DNA of 15,591 bases from Hyphomicrobiaceae bacterium (GCA_021647535.1 JAKIUO010000060.1:1-15591), one strand, 5' to 3'. Numbered from the stretch's first letter, positions 1 to 9,248 are shown. Translations and numbers: made by a program. Notes: a model not told the origin generated them from the letters alone.

Positions 1-187
1 GAACCATCGTCCCCGAAAATGGCTTGAATATAAAACCCCAGATGTGGTGTTTTCAAAGGAACGTAGACAGAATGTTGCATCTCAATGTTGAAGGGGCGGT
101 TGTAAAAAACGGCGCTATTCCATCAGGACCGTTCATGACAAGCTCTTTCATCAGCTCGCCAATAATGTTATCAAACTTCTCGGGCAT
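1..187 (-). pseudogene. Broken reading frame, possible IS256-like transposase N-terminus
   Basis: On the minus strand an ATG at 187 follows a good ribosome site (GAAGGAG, about 6 bases upstream). It opens MPEKFDNIIGELMKEL, continues VMNGPDGIAPFFTTA, and stops at 53-55 after 44 codons. A different minus-strand frame is open from about 92 to the window edge and begins FNIEMQ. Joining the two gives a helical start with a GPDGI segment and then FNIEMQ, which loosely resembles the beginning of mutator/IS256-type transposases. One frameshift near 90-95 explains the break. The family call is recollection of sequence pattern only and is weak; a non-transposase origin is possible. The frame runs off the left edge and lies head-to-head with the RTX gene. 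Confidence 0.35.
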
Positions 188-221
188 AGTGTGCTCCTTC
201 GTCATTGAAAGAACACCGTTT

Positions 222-884
222 ATGTCTGATCAGATCTTTCTGCCAGCATGCTGGCAGAAAGATCACCCCAATTTACAGACATCAGATTACACAACCGTTC
301 AGGTTTATGGTGAAGACGGCGGTGATATTCTGGTGCTTGGCGATGGCAATGACCAAGGCTATGGCGGCACCGGTTTTGACTGGGTCTATGGCGGCGCTGG
401 CAACGATATTCTTTATGGCCAGGACGGTTTTGATTATCTTTATGGCTATGCAGATAATGATACGATCTATGGTGGCAACGGCGTTGACGTGGCTTATGGC
501 GGCGCTGGCAATGATTTTCTTTATGGCGGCGCCAATCCTGATCTGCTGATCGGCGAAGCGGGGGCCGATATTGTCAATGCGGGCACCGGCAATGACTGGA
601 TGTGGGGCGATGCCATCACCGGCGGTGGCGGTGGCGGCGCGGACCATTTCGTATTTGTCGATGGCGATGGCGTTGATGTCATCTACGATTTTGAAGACGG
701 CATTGATCTGATTGACCTCTCAGGATCATCCGCCAACAGCATGGCTGATGTGACGGTCGGCCAGATTGCTGGCGGCTTCACCTGGATTACCTATGGCGGC
801 AGCGGCGATGTTCTCTATCTCTGGGGCGCTGGCAGCCAGGCCGTTGGCGACGCCAATATCACAGCCAGCGACTTTATCTTCTGA
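222..884 (+). CDS. RTX-type calcium-binding repeat protein, 5' end uncertain
   Basis: The frame encodes 220 residues from the ATG at 222. Residues about 30-131 are a run of glycine/aspartate nonapeptides of the hemolysin-type calcium-binding (RTX) kind, for example GGAGNDILYG, GGNGVDVAYG and GGAGNDFLYG. They form a calcium-dependent beta-roll. Residues about 139-220 resemble the C-terminal part of serralysin-like RTX proteins (ADHFVFVDGDGVDVIYDFED), and the chain ends SDFIF, a hydrophobic terminus typical of type I secretion substrates. I infer export by a type I system, but no transporter genes are present. The frame stays open upstream to a TTG at 24, but that part is antisense to the broken leftward frame and has no RTX character. 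No strong ribosome site precedes 222. The gene may have lost an N-terminal catalytic or adhesive domain, or it may be a small stand-alone RTX protein. Confidence 0.75.
   Translation: MSDQIFLPACWQKDHPNLQTSDYTTVQVYGEDGGDILVLGDGNDQGYGGTGFDWVYGGAGNDILYGQDGFDYLYGYADNDTIYGGNGVDVAYGGAGNDFLYGGANPDLLIGEAGADIVNAGTGNDWMWGDAITGGGGGGADHFVFVDGDGVDVIYDFEDGIDLIDLSGSSANSMADVTVGQIAGGFTWITYGGSGDVLYLWGAGSQAVGDANITASDFIF
233..264. repeat. Perfect 32-bp palindrome
   Basis: GATCTTTCTGCCAGCA is followed at once by its exact reverse complement, with no spacer and no mismatch. It lies 46 to 77 bases upstream of the broken leftward frame's ATG and inside the first codons of the RTX reading frame. It could be a read-through-blocking hairpin at an insertion sequence edge, a fused pair of inverted ends, or a junction artefact. 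Confidence 0.9.
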
Positions 885-1188
885 TCAAACGACAAAACCC
901 CGCAAACCAAAGCCCGGATGCTTTGTTCTACGGGGCGCGCTCTCACTGCGAACAAACCAGCTGCAACCCATCCCGGTCGCAGCATGAAAAAGGCCAGAAC
1001 CCACTTATAAAATCAGATCAGACTGTACAAACAAACCGAGCCACTTCTGACCTCCCGTGCCTGATATTTGCTATCGTCGCGGCGGTAACTGATAAAAATA
1101 TTTTTGGGCATGGGGCGTCCTGTAAAGAATAAGTGAGCAGATATTTTCTAACGCCGGACACCATCAGTTGTAAATACGCCACTCTAAA
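885..1188. other. Intergenic stretch between converging RTX and gltD genes
   Basis: This stretch separates the 3' ends of the RTX gene and gltD. Besides the hairpin at 898-935 I see no gene, no RNA and no clear U-tract terminator for gltD. The short open frames here have no ribosome sites and no recognisable protein character. Confidence 0.6.
898..935 (+). terminator. Weak hairpin after the RTX gene
   Basis: CCCCG at 898-902 pairs with CGGGG at 931-935, and CAAAGC at 908-913 pairs with GCTTTG at 920-925, giving a two-part stem 13 bases past the stop codon. No T tract follows, so it may only slow or protect the transcript end. Confidence 0.3.
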
Positions 1189-2607
<1,419 letters not shown>

Positions 2608-2609
2608 GA

Positions 2610-5600
2610 TCAGGCTCCCTTACCCATGTCTGTAGCTGTACCCGTCTGCCGAGCAGCCATATCATCCAGTGCTCTTTCATAATCAACCGGCATCACCTTA
2701 ACGAATTTAGGCAAAAAGGCCTGCCAGTCATCAAGAATTTCGCGTGCCCGCGCAGAACCCGTATAACGATGGTGATTACTGATGATGAGGTGTAAACGCT
2801 CGGCATCGCGCAAGCGCATATCATGCATGAGATCGGTCAGATCACTGCCCGCTTGCGCTTCAAGGCCAGCCTTATCGACATCACCTGCTGCAATTTTCAC
2901 AAGCTTGGCCTGAGCCAGATTGCAATAATCCTCAAAATCACCCTGCTCATCGAAAACATAAGCGATGCCGCCAGACATGCCAGCGGCGAAATTGCGCCCG
3001 GTTTGGCCAAGCACGACGACACAGCCGCCGGTCATATATTCACAGCCATGATCGCCGGTGCCTTCGATGACGGCAATGGCTCCCGAGTTGCGCACAGCAA
3101 AGCGCTCCCCGGCCACACCCTGGAAATAACACTCGCCGGTGATGGCACCATAAAGCACGGTATTGCCGACAATGATGCTGTTTTCCGGCACGATGGCGCT
3201 TTCTTTTGGCGGACGCACAATGAGCCTGCCGCCAGAAAGGCCCTTGCCAACATAATCATTGGCTTCGCCGACCAGATCAAGGGTGATGCCTTTGGCCACC
3301 CACGCCCCAAAACTTTGCCCGGCGCACCCTGTCAGGCTGATATGTATGGTTTCGTCGGGCAATCCCGCATGACCATAACGCCTGGCCACTTCACCGCCCA
3401 GCATGGCGCCCGTTGTGCGATCCGTATTGTTGATGGTCTTGACGATCTTGACGGCTTGCTTGTTGTCAAGAGCCGGTTGCGCTTCCTTGATCAATTGCCG
3501 ATCCAGCACATTGTCGAGCTCGTGATCCTGACTGGCGCAATGATAGGTGGCGATATCATCCCCGACATCAGGCTTGACAAACAGACGGCCAAAATCAAGA
3601 CCATTGGCTTTCCAATGATCAATGGCGGCGCTTTTTTCGAGATAATCAATCTGGCCAATCAACTCATCGAGTTTGCGCACGCCCATTTGCGCCATCAGCT
3701 GGCGGGTCTCTTGCGCTACAAAGAAGAAATAATTGATCACATGTTCAGGCTTGCCAGTGAAGCGTTTGCGCAGTTCAGGGTTTTGCGTGGCGACGCCGAC
3801 CGGGCAGGTATTGAGATGGCATTTGCGCATCATGATACAGCCAGATGCGATCAAGGGTGCCGTGGCAAAACCGAATTCGTCAGCACCAAGCAGAGCGCCC
3901 ATAATAACATCACGGCCCGTGCGCAAACCGCCATCGACCTGCACAACAACACGCCCTCGCAAATTATTGAGAACCAGCGTCTGATGGGTTTCGGCCAGGC
4001 CAATTTCCCACGGACCACCCGCATGTTTGATCGAGGTCAGTGGCGACGCGCCGGTGCCGCCATCAAAACCAGCAATAGTTACATGGTCTGCCCGCGCCTT
4101 GACGACACCGGCGGCCACAGTCCCCACCCCGACTTCACTGCCCAGCTTTACCGAAATATCGGCTTTCGGGTTGGTGTTTTTAAGATCATAAATGAGCTGT
4201 GCCAGATCTTCGATCGAATAAATATCATGATGAGGCGGCGGTGAAATCAGCCCGACACCCGGCGTTGAATGACGCACTTTAGCAATCACCTCATTGACCT
4301 TGTGGCCCGGCAATTGCCCGCCCTCACCCGGTTTTGCGCCCTGAATGATCTTGATCTGGATCATGTCGGAATTCACCAGATATTCCGTGGTGACGCCAAA
4401 GCGGCCTGATGCCACCTGCTTGATGGCGGAGCGCTCAGGATTGGGCGAACCATCAGGCAAAGGATTGAAACGGTCGGGCTCTTCGCCGCCTTCTCCCGTG
4501 TTGGAGCGCCCGCCAAGTTCATTCATAGCGCGCGCCAGATTGGAGTGCGCTTCACGCGAGATTGAACCAAACGACATGGCCCCGGTGGCAAAACGCTTGA
4601 CGAGTTCTGTGGCGGGCTCGACTTCATCCAAAGGCACCGGCGTGCGTCCGAGTTCATCGGCTGTTTTGATGCGCATCAAACCGCGAAAGGTCATCAGGTT
4701 TTCATCTTGATTATTGATGAGATCGGCAAAGGCGTCATATTTTTCCTGCGCCGTGGCGCTGCCCTTTTCCGAGCGCACGGCATGTTGCAGATTGGCAATG
4801 GTCTCCGGGTTCCAGCTATGGCGTTCGCCGCGCAAGCGATAGGCATATTCGCCGCCCACATCCAGCATGTTGCGATAGATTGGTACATCCGAAAAAGCCA
4901 GTGCGTGACGCTCTGCCGTTTCCCGGGCAACTTCCTCAAGACCTACGCCTTCGACCTGCGTAAAGGTGCCGGTAAAATAGCTATCGACAAATTCGCTTTT
5001 GAGGCCGATGGCGTCAAAAATCTGTGCCCCGCAATAAGATTGATAGGTCGAAATACCCATTTTCGACATGACTTTCAGAATGCCTTTATTGACGGCCTTG
5101 ATATATGTTTTAACCGCTTCGATATGACTGGTGTCAGGGGCAATATCGGGCAGGCGCTGTTTGATGGTGGCAAAAGCCAACCAAGGATTGATGGCCTCGG
5201 CACCATAGCCAGCCAGTGTGCAGAACTGGTGCACTTCATGGGCTTCAGCCGTTTCGACCACCAGCCCAACGGATGTGCGCAAGCCTTCGCGGATCAGATG
5301 ATGATGCACGGCAGACGTCGCCAGCAGCGATGGAATGGGGATACGGTTCGAGGAAGTGCGGCGATCCGACAAAATGACAATATTAAAGCCATCGCGCACT
5401 TCGCTTTCAACATCCAGACAAAGCCGCTTAATGGCATCGCCCATGCCTGCCGCTCCTTCTTTAGCCGGCCAGGTGATGTCCTGCGTCACGGTTTTGAAAT
5501 GATTATCCTCGATCTCGCCAATTTCACGGATCTTGCGCAGCTCACCATTGCGCAGGATAGGCTGGGCGACTTCCAGACGCCTTTCGCCTGAAGTACCTTC

Positions 5601-7307
5601 AAGGTCGAGCAGGTTGGGGCGCGGGCCAATAAAGGACACCAGCGACATGACCAGCTCTTCACGGATCGGGTCGATCGGTGGATTGGTGACCTGCGCAAAG
5701 TTCTGCTTGAAATAGGTATGCATGAGCTTGGGGCGCACAGACAAAGACGACAAAGGCGTATCAGTGCCCATGGAACCAATCGGGTCCTGCCCCTGCAAAA
5801 CCATAGGCTCAATATAGAATTTGATGCCTTCTTGCGTATAGCCAAAACTCTGCTGCAGATCGAGCAAATGCTCATCACTGATAGCGTCTATGGTCGAAGC
5901 CGCTTCTGGCAAATCCTTCAAACGGATCTGTCCCTGCTCCAGCCATTCGCGATAGGGATGCGATCCAGCCAGCTCGTCCTTGACCTCATCATCTGAAATG
6001 ATGCGGCCCTGTTCGAGGTCAACCAGCAACATTTTGCCGGGCTGCAGACGCCATTTTTTCACGATTTTATCTTCTGGCGCAGGCAGCACACCCATTTCCG
6101 AGGCCAGCATGATCATGTCATCACTGGTGACATAATAACGGGCCGGACGCAGACCATTACGATCCAGCGTTGCGCCAATCATTTTGCCATCGGTAAAGGT
6201 GACGGCAGCCGGGCCATCCCAGGGCTCCATCAAAGCGGCATTATATTCATAAAAAGCGCGGCGCTTGTCATCCATCATCGGATTTTTGGCCCAGGCTTCC
6301 GGGATCAGCATCATCATGGCGTGCGGCAAAGAATAGCCCGAACGCACCAGCAGCTCCAACGCATTGTCAAAACAGGCCGTATCACTTTGCCCCTCGGCGA
6401 TCAGCGGCCATAAATCTTCCAGATCCTTGCCGATCACTTTTGAAATGGCTGTGCTTTGGCGGGCCGCCATCCAGTTGACATTGCCCCGAATGGTGTTGAT
6501 TTCGCCATTATGAGAGATCATGCGAAACGGGTGGGCCAGTTTCCAAGAGGGAAATGTATTGGTGGAAAAACGCTGATGCACCATGGCCAGCGCTGATTTC
6601 ATGCGTGTATCTTGCAGATCAAGGTAATATTGGCCGAGCTGATAAGACAGCAGCATACCTTTATAAAGGAGGGTCTGCGCGGAAAAAGACACGATATAAA
6701 AGTCCGCGAAACCGTCGGGCTCATTATGCATCACCCACAGAGCGATCTTGCGCCGCATGACAAACAGTTTGAGCTCAAAAGGCTGGCCGCGTTCGCAAAC
6801 ATCCGTGCGCCCGACAAAAGCCTGTAAATGAGAGGGTTCGGTCGGCAAAACGGAATAGCCCAGATCACTATTGTCTACAGGCACATCGCGCCAGCCAAGC
6901 AATTGCAACCCGGCTGATTTGGTCTGTTCTTCCACCCGTTCCAGATAAGGTTTATGGAGCTGCTTGTCCGATGGCATGAACAGCTGCAAAACGGCATAGT
7001 CACCTTCTGGCGGCAACGTAATCCCCAGATCGGCTGTGACGCCTTGAAAAAACTCGTCAGGCATCTGCATGAGAATGCCACAGCCATCACCCGCCTTGGG
7101 ATCCGCCCCGACTGCGCCGCGATGCTCCAGGTTTTTGAGGATGGTCAGCCCTTTTTGCACAATATCATGGCTCTTGTTATTTTTCATATGGGCGACAAAC
7201 CCAAGGCCACAGGCATCATGCTCAAAAGCTGGATCATACAATCCGTTTGAACTGCCAGCAGAGATACTGGCATTGGGGGTGACATTTTCTTTTTTGCGAC
7301 AAACCAT
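2610..7307 (-). CDS. gltB: Glutamate synthase (NADPH) large (alpha) subunit
   Basis: From the ATG at 7307 the product has 1565 residues. It hydrolyses glutamine in an N-terminal class II amidotransferase domain, channels the ammonia about 30 angstroms inward, and makes glutamate at the FMN site. The expected catalytic cysteine is Cys33 in HDACGLGFVAHM, so the first 32 residues would be removed as a propeptide. The FMN/synthase domain includes AKPGEGGQLPGHKV and ends with the 3Fe-4S cysteines 1157, 1163 and 1168 (CIMMRKCHLNTC). The C-terminal beta-helix has glycine-rich repeats such as GDHGCEYMTGGCVVVLGQTG. The frame is open 17 codons further to a TTG at 7358, but no ribosome site precedes it. 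The ATG at 7307 has AAAGG 12 bases upstream, slightly far. The minus-strand gene has long open antisense frames, which are codon-bias shadows. gltD follows after 2 bp. Confidence 0.97.
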   Translation of the reverse strand: MVCRKKENVTPNASISAGSSNGLYDPAFEHDACGLGFVAHMKNNKSHDIVQKGLTILKNLEHRGAVGADPKAGDGCGILMQMPDEFFQGVTADLGITLPPEGDYAVLQLFMPSDKQLHKPYLERVEEQTKSAGLQLLGWRDVPVDNSDLGYSVLPTEPSHLQAFVGRTDVCERGQPFELKLFVMRRKIALWVMHNEPDGFADFYIVSFSAQTLLYKGMLLSYQLGQYYLDLQDTRMKSALAMVHQRFSTNTFPSWKLAHPFRMISHNGEINTIRGNVNWMAARQSTAISKVIGKDLEDLWPLIAEGQSDTACFDNALELLVRSGYSLPHAMMMLIPEAWAKNPMMDDKRRAFYEYNAALMEPWDGPAAVTFTDGKMIGATLDRNGLRPARYYVTSDDMIMLASEMGVLPAPEDKIVKKWRLQPGKMLLVDLEQGRIISDDEVKDELAGSHPYREWLEQGQIRLKDLPEAASTIDAISDEHLLDLQQSFGYTQEGIKFYIEPMVLQGQDPIGSMGTDTPLSSLSVRPKLMHTYFKQNFAQVTNPPIDPIREELVMSLVSFIGPRPNLLDLEGTSGERRLEVAQPILRNGELRKIREIGEIEDNHFKTVTQDITWPAKEGAAGMGDAIKRLCLDVESEVRDGFNIVILSDRRTSSNRIPIPSLLATSAVHHHLIREGLRTSVGLVVETAEAHEVHQFCTLAGYGAEAINPWLAFATIKQRLPDIAPDTSHIEAVKTYIKAVNKGILKVMSKMGISTYQSYCGAQIFDAIGLKSEFVDSYFTGTFTQVEGVGLEEVARETAERHALAFSDVPIYRNMLDVGGEYAYRLRGERHSWNPETIANLQHAVRSEKGSATAQEKYDAFADLINNQDENLMTFRGLMRIKTADELGRTPVPLDEVEPATELVKRFATGAMSFGSISREAHSNLARAMNELGGRSNTGEGGEEPDRFNPLPDGSPNPERSAIKQVASGRFGVTTEYLVNSDMIQIKIIQGAKPGEGGQLPGHKVNEVIAKVRHSTPGVGLISPPPHHDIYSIEDLAQLIYDLKNTNPKADISVKLGSEVGVGTVAAGVVKARADHVTIAGFDGGTGASPLTSIKHAGGPWEIGLAETHQTLVLNNLRGRVVVQVDGGLRTGRDVIMGALLGADEFGFATAPLIASGCIMMRKCHLNTCPVGVATQNPELRKRFTGKPEHVINYFFFVAQETRQLMAQMGVRKLDELIGQIDYLEKSAAIDHWKANGLDFGRLFVKPDVGDDIATYHCASQDHELDNVLDRQLIKEAQPALDNKQAVKIVKTINNTDRTTGAMLGGEVARRYGHAGLPDETIHISLTGCAGQSFGAWVAKGITLDLVGEANDYVGKGLSGGRLIVRPPKESAIVPENSIIVGNTVLYGAITGECYFQGVAGERFAVRNSGAIAVIEGTGDHGCEYMTGGCVVVLGQTGRNFAAGMSGGIAYVFDEQGDFEDYCNLAQAKLVKIAAGDVDKAGLEAQAGSDLTDLMHDMRLRDAERLHLIISNHHRYTGSARAREILDDWQAFLPKFVKVMPVDYERALDDMAARQTGTATDMGKGA

Positions 7308-7518
7308 GATCGTAAAAAACCTTTCAGGGCTTTTCCCGTCTGTGCATTCACCTGACAAGGTCTGGCAAACGGCGTTATTTTTGTATACCTGCCTTACACT
7401 TTACCGATTGCGTCCCTTTTTCTCATCAATAAGGCCCTTCGCCTTAAAGATCGAAGAAAACTAGAACGTTTGGGCTTATTGAGAGCAAGACCGGGGAACG
7501 ACTAGCCTCTTGATAACT

Positions 7519-7551
7519 CCAATAAAAAGAAATTCGCGCACACCGTGCGAA
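7519..7551 (-). terminator. Orphan terminator-like dyad upstream of gltB
   Basis: Read on the minus strand, CGCAC and GTGCG form a 5-bp stem within TTCGCACGGTGTGCGCGAA, followed by TTTCTTTTTATT. No leftward gene lies just upstream. It could end a small RNA or act in a long gltB leader, but the stem is short. Confidence 0.25.
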
Positions 7552-7919
7552 GTCAGCTCGGCAAAATGGCAGCAAAGCTGACCTATTTACATCTCTTCAT
7601 TGCCATATTTAAGCATTTTTTTCAAGCAAAGAAAGAACCTCGCGCCTTCTATAACTTGTTTTGCGCCCGAAACCAGTTTTTTTTCATTCCGCATCTTTCA
7701 TGCAGGTGCAAATCACCCCCCCCAGATAGCCAGCTTATGAATTTCCACGGGGAGGCAAAATCGCGCCCTCACAGGCTGCCAAAGCACTGTTATGGTTATG
7801 TACCCTCATAATAAAGAACGGACAAAAGGTTGCATAAAGCCTAAGTTTGGCCATATGCTGCCTCCAACATCATGGAAAGTCCCACATTCAATATCAGATT
7901 GGGTGAGACAAAATGATAT

Positions 7920-7925
7920 AAGGAG
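7920..7925 (+). promoter_or_regulatory. Shine-Dalgarno that fixes the TTG start at 7933
   Basis: AAGGAG lies 7 bases before TTG at 7933. The frame also opens upstream, but the codons before 7933 have no signal-peptide character and no comparable ribosome site, so this site decides the start. Confidence 0.8.
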
Positions 7926-7932
7926 AGCTACA

Positions 7933-8235
7933 TTGCTTAAATATCTCGCAAAACGCCCATCATTTCTTGCACTTGCTGGCGTCGTTGCACTTGGCTTTGC
8001 TTCATTTGCCCTGCCAACCGGGGCCACTGCGGCCAGCCTGGAAAAATGCTATGGTATTGCCAAAGCCGGTCAGGATGAAGGCAGTACAGAAGCTGACATT
8101 CCAGGCATGTCTACAGTCGATTTTGACGGCAATGCCTATAAATGGGTGACAAAGGGCACCTGCGAACAAAAATCAACGCCTTTTGGAGCGGGAAGTCTAA
8201 AACCTGTTGCCAATCGTCCCCCCAGAAACAGATAG
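7933..8235 (+). CDS. DUF2282 / BufA1-type periplasmic peptide with two cysteines
   Basis: From the TTG start the product has 100 residues. Residues 1-34 form a clear signal peptide: lysine and arginine at the front, a hydrophobic core (FLALAGVVALGFASFAL) and an ATAA cleavage region. The mature part opens SLEKCYGIAKAGQ and ends its core with VDFDGNAYKWVTKGTCEQK, which I recognise as the DUF2282 family, now described as BufA1 bufferin precursors that bind copper after modification. From memory, family members have four cysteines: EKCYG, a second soon after AGQND, a third before AG, and KGTC. Here only Cys39 and Cys77 remain; the inner positions read QDEGS and IPGMS. The C-terminus is extended by about 20 residues to PPRNR. 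No DUF692 or DUF2063 maturation gene lies nearby. It is therefore likely a periplasmic or secreted relative with one possible disulfide rather than a standard copper-binding bufferin. The family call is fairly firm; the function is not. Confidence 0.82.
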   Translation: MLKYLAKRPSFLALAGVVALGFASFALPTGATAASLEKCYGIAKAGQDEGSTEADIPGMSTVDFDGNAYKWVTKGTCEQKSTPFGAGSLKPVANRPPRNR

Positions 8236-8679
8236 CTGGATTTGTTATCAAGGCAAGCAGTGCAAGGAACGGTTGATTTAAATTAATTTAATTTAACCGT
8301 TCCAACGCCGAACAGGTTTTTAACATAATATGTAAACGAACCTCGACGCCTCTTTGTAATTTCTGCATACACTTATGAGCATACCGCCGTATTTCAAACC
8401 ATATGGCGGGGCTGAGCTTTATAGCGCGTTGGTCAGTATTTCTTCTTGTTGGGGGCAGTGCCGATTTTCCATTTGAGCGCTGGTTATTGATCTTTTCCAC
8501 TCCAATTTACGATCTGTCCTGAACCGTTTTCCATATGCAGGTTTTATATTTTGGACGAATCCACCCTTTTCTCGCATTATGGGGTGACAATTAGAGCGCT
8601 TCTTGATTAATGTAGCCCTCATTGCGGACCTGTTCGTCTCGCAAGACATTTTCAATCCTTCAATGCGGAGACCCTATCC
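8236..8679. other. Gene-free stretch before the DUF2853 gene
   Basis: This 444-base stretch contains the AT-cored inverted repeat at 8266-8303 and a second dyad at 8384-8409 (CCGCCGTAT against ATATGGCGG, one G-T pair, loop of 8). A weak sigma70-like pair may begin with GTGACA at about 8584. The minus-strand open frames here lack ribosome sites and look spurious. Confidence 0.55.
8266..8303. repeat. Inverted repeat with AT-only core
   Basis: GGAACGGTT (8266-8274) is repeated inverted and without error as AACCGTTCC (8295-8303). The 20-base middle is almost all A and T and includes the palindrome TTAAATTAATTTAA. It starts 30 bases past the stop of the bufferin-like gene, so it may be the transcript's terminator or 3' stabiliser, or a protein-binding site. 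Confidence 0.7.
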
Positions 8680-9012
8680 ATGACTGACTATGTTGACGAT
8701 GTAAAAAAATATGCCAAAAAAGTGAATGAAGATGCCGTCGCCGGTATTGTCAGGCATTGTGGCATTGCCCTTCGCTCCAAAGATGCTTCAATGGTATCCT
8801 GCTCGCAAAAGCCCGAGCTTGACCGGGTCCGCGACAGCTTTCTGAAAAAGAAACTTGCACGCACTGAAGACGACGACAAACTAAACAAAGCCATTGATGA
8901 TGTTTGTGAAGCACTGGGACGCAGCAACAAGAACAAGTCCCGCGTTACCTTCTATTATCTGCTGGCTGAAAACTATGACCAGCTCGATTTGTTCGTCAAA
9001 AAAAGTTCCTGA
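8680..9012 (+). CDS. DUF2853 family small cytoplasmic protein
   Basis: The 110-residue product matches the DUF2853 family along its length: a start of MTDYVDDVKKYAKKVNEDAV, then VRHCGIALRSKDASMVSC, a lysine-rich FLKKKLARTEDD and a closing SRVTFYYLLAENYDQL. It is all-helical by composition, has no signal peptide or membrane segment, and contains two cysteines (27 and 41). Members of this family are common in alphaproteobacteria and have no established function known to me. GGAG lies 9 bases before the ATG. The gene stands alone: 444 bases separate it from the upstream gene, and the 196-bp inverted-repeat element begins 12 bases past its stop and provides a strong rightward terminator. No truncation or odd residue is visible. 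Confidence 0.9.
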   Translation: MTDYVDDVKKYAKKVNEDAVAGIVRHCGIALRSKDASMVSCSQKPELDRVRDSFLKKKLARTEDDDKLNKAIDDVCEALGRSNKNKSRVTFYYLLAENYDQLDLFVKKSS

Positions 9013-9082
9013 GCAGCGCTCCCCCAGGGCCATTCAATTCTAACGTAGCCTCGCTTCGCGACGGGGCCAGCCCCGAACCCCG

Positions 9083-9120
9083 CTGGAGGGCCGCCCTCCA
9101 GACCTCCCGTTTTTCTATTT
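9083..9120 (+). terminator. Rho-independent terminator of the DUF2853 gene
   Basis: CTGGAGGG and CCCTCCAG form an 8-bp perfect stem with a 3-base loop (9083-9101), followed after ACCTCCCG by TTTTTCTATTT. The stem is GC-rich and the T tract is good, though 8 bases away. Confidence 0.65.
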
Positions 9121-9127
9121 TAAAGTG

Positions 9128-9161
9128 AAAAAAGGGTGGGCTTGGGAGGCTTCCTCCCAAG
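9128..9161 (-). terminator. Mirror terminator reading leftward
   Basis: On the minus strand CTTGGGAGG and CCTCCCAAG form a 9-bp stem with a 3-base loop (9141-9161), then CCCACCC and TTTTTT at 9133-9128. No leftward gene uses it, so it is best read as the second arm of the inverted element. Confidence 0.5.
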
Positions 9162-9248
9162 CGGGTGCGGGCAGCAGCCCGCTTGCGAAGCAAAGCTTTC
9201 GAGAATTGAATTGCCCTGGCACCCTCCCTCCTGAGCAACATTTATATT

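Larger units (their letters stand above)
7308..7932. other. Long divergent control region between gltB and the bufferin-like gene
   Basis: About 625 bases separate two divergent genes. I see no convincing protein gene: the open frame at 7545-7811 has no ribosome site and an unusual composition. The stretch holds a small dyad with a T tract on the minus strand (7519-7551), a C8 run (7716-7723) and several T runs. A leftward gltB promoter should lie at roughly 7320-7500; TATACA on the minus strand near 7385 is a possible -10 box but lacks a good -35. No riboswitch or tRNA that I can recognise is present. Confidence 0.6.
9024..9219. repeat. Composite inverted-repeat element with conserved stem-loops
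   Basis: The two ends are inverted copies: CCAGGGCCATTCAATTCT (9024-9041) against AGAATTGAATTGCCCTGG (9202-9219), one mismatch. Going inward each arm has, in the same order, a GCTTCGC-type segment, a short GC hairpin (9062-9075 on the left, 9167-9182 on the right), a longer hairpin (9083-9101 on the left, 9141-9161 on the right) and a T tract pointing to the centre. The sequences of the matching hairpins differ but pairing is kept on both sides. This resembles the palindromic intergenic elements of alphaproteobacteria. Confidence 0.85.

Noticed and set aside
282..647. Leftward open frame of 121 codons across the RTX repeats
   Set aside because: Its repetitive, isoleucine/alanine-rich product is the antisense image of the glycine/aspartate repeats.
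2823..4244. Rightward open frame of 473 codons
   Set aside because: It is antisense to the conserved synthase domain of gltB, has no ribosome site and no recognisable domain; it reflects gltB codon bias.
7545..7811. Open frame of 88 codons between gltB and the bufferin-like gene
   Set aside because: No ribosome site, odd composition with several unpaired cysteines and aromatic runs, no family resemblance.
9024..9219. CRISPR array or tandem repeat
   Set aside because: The repeats are inverted rather than direct, only two arms exist, and there are no spacers of even length.
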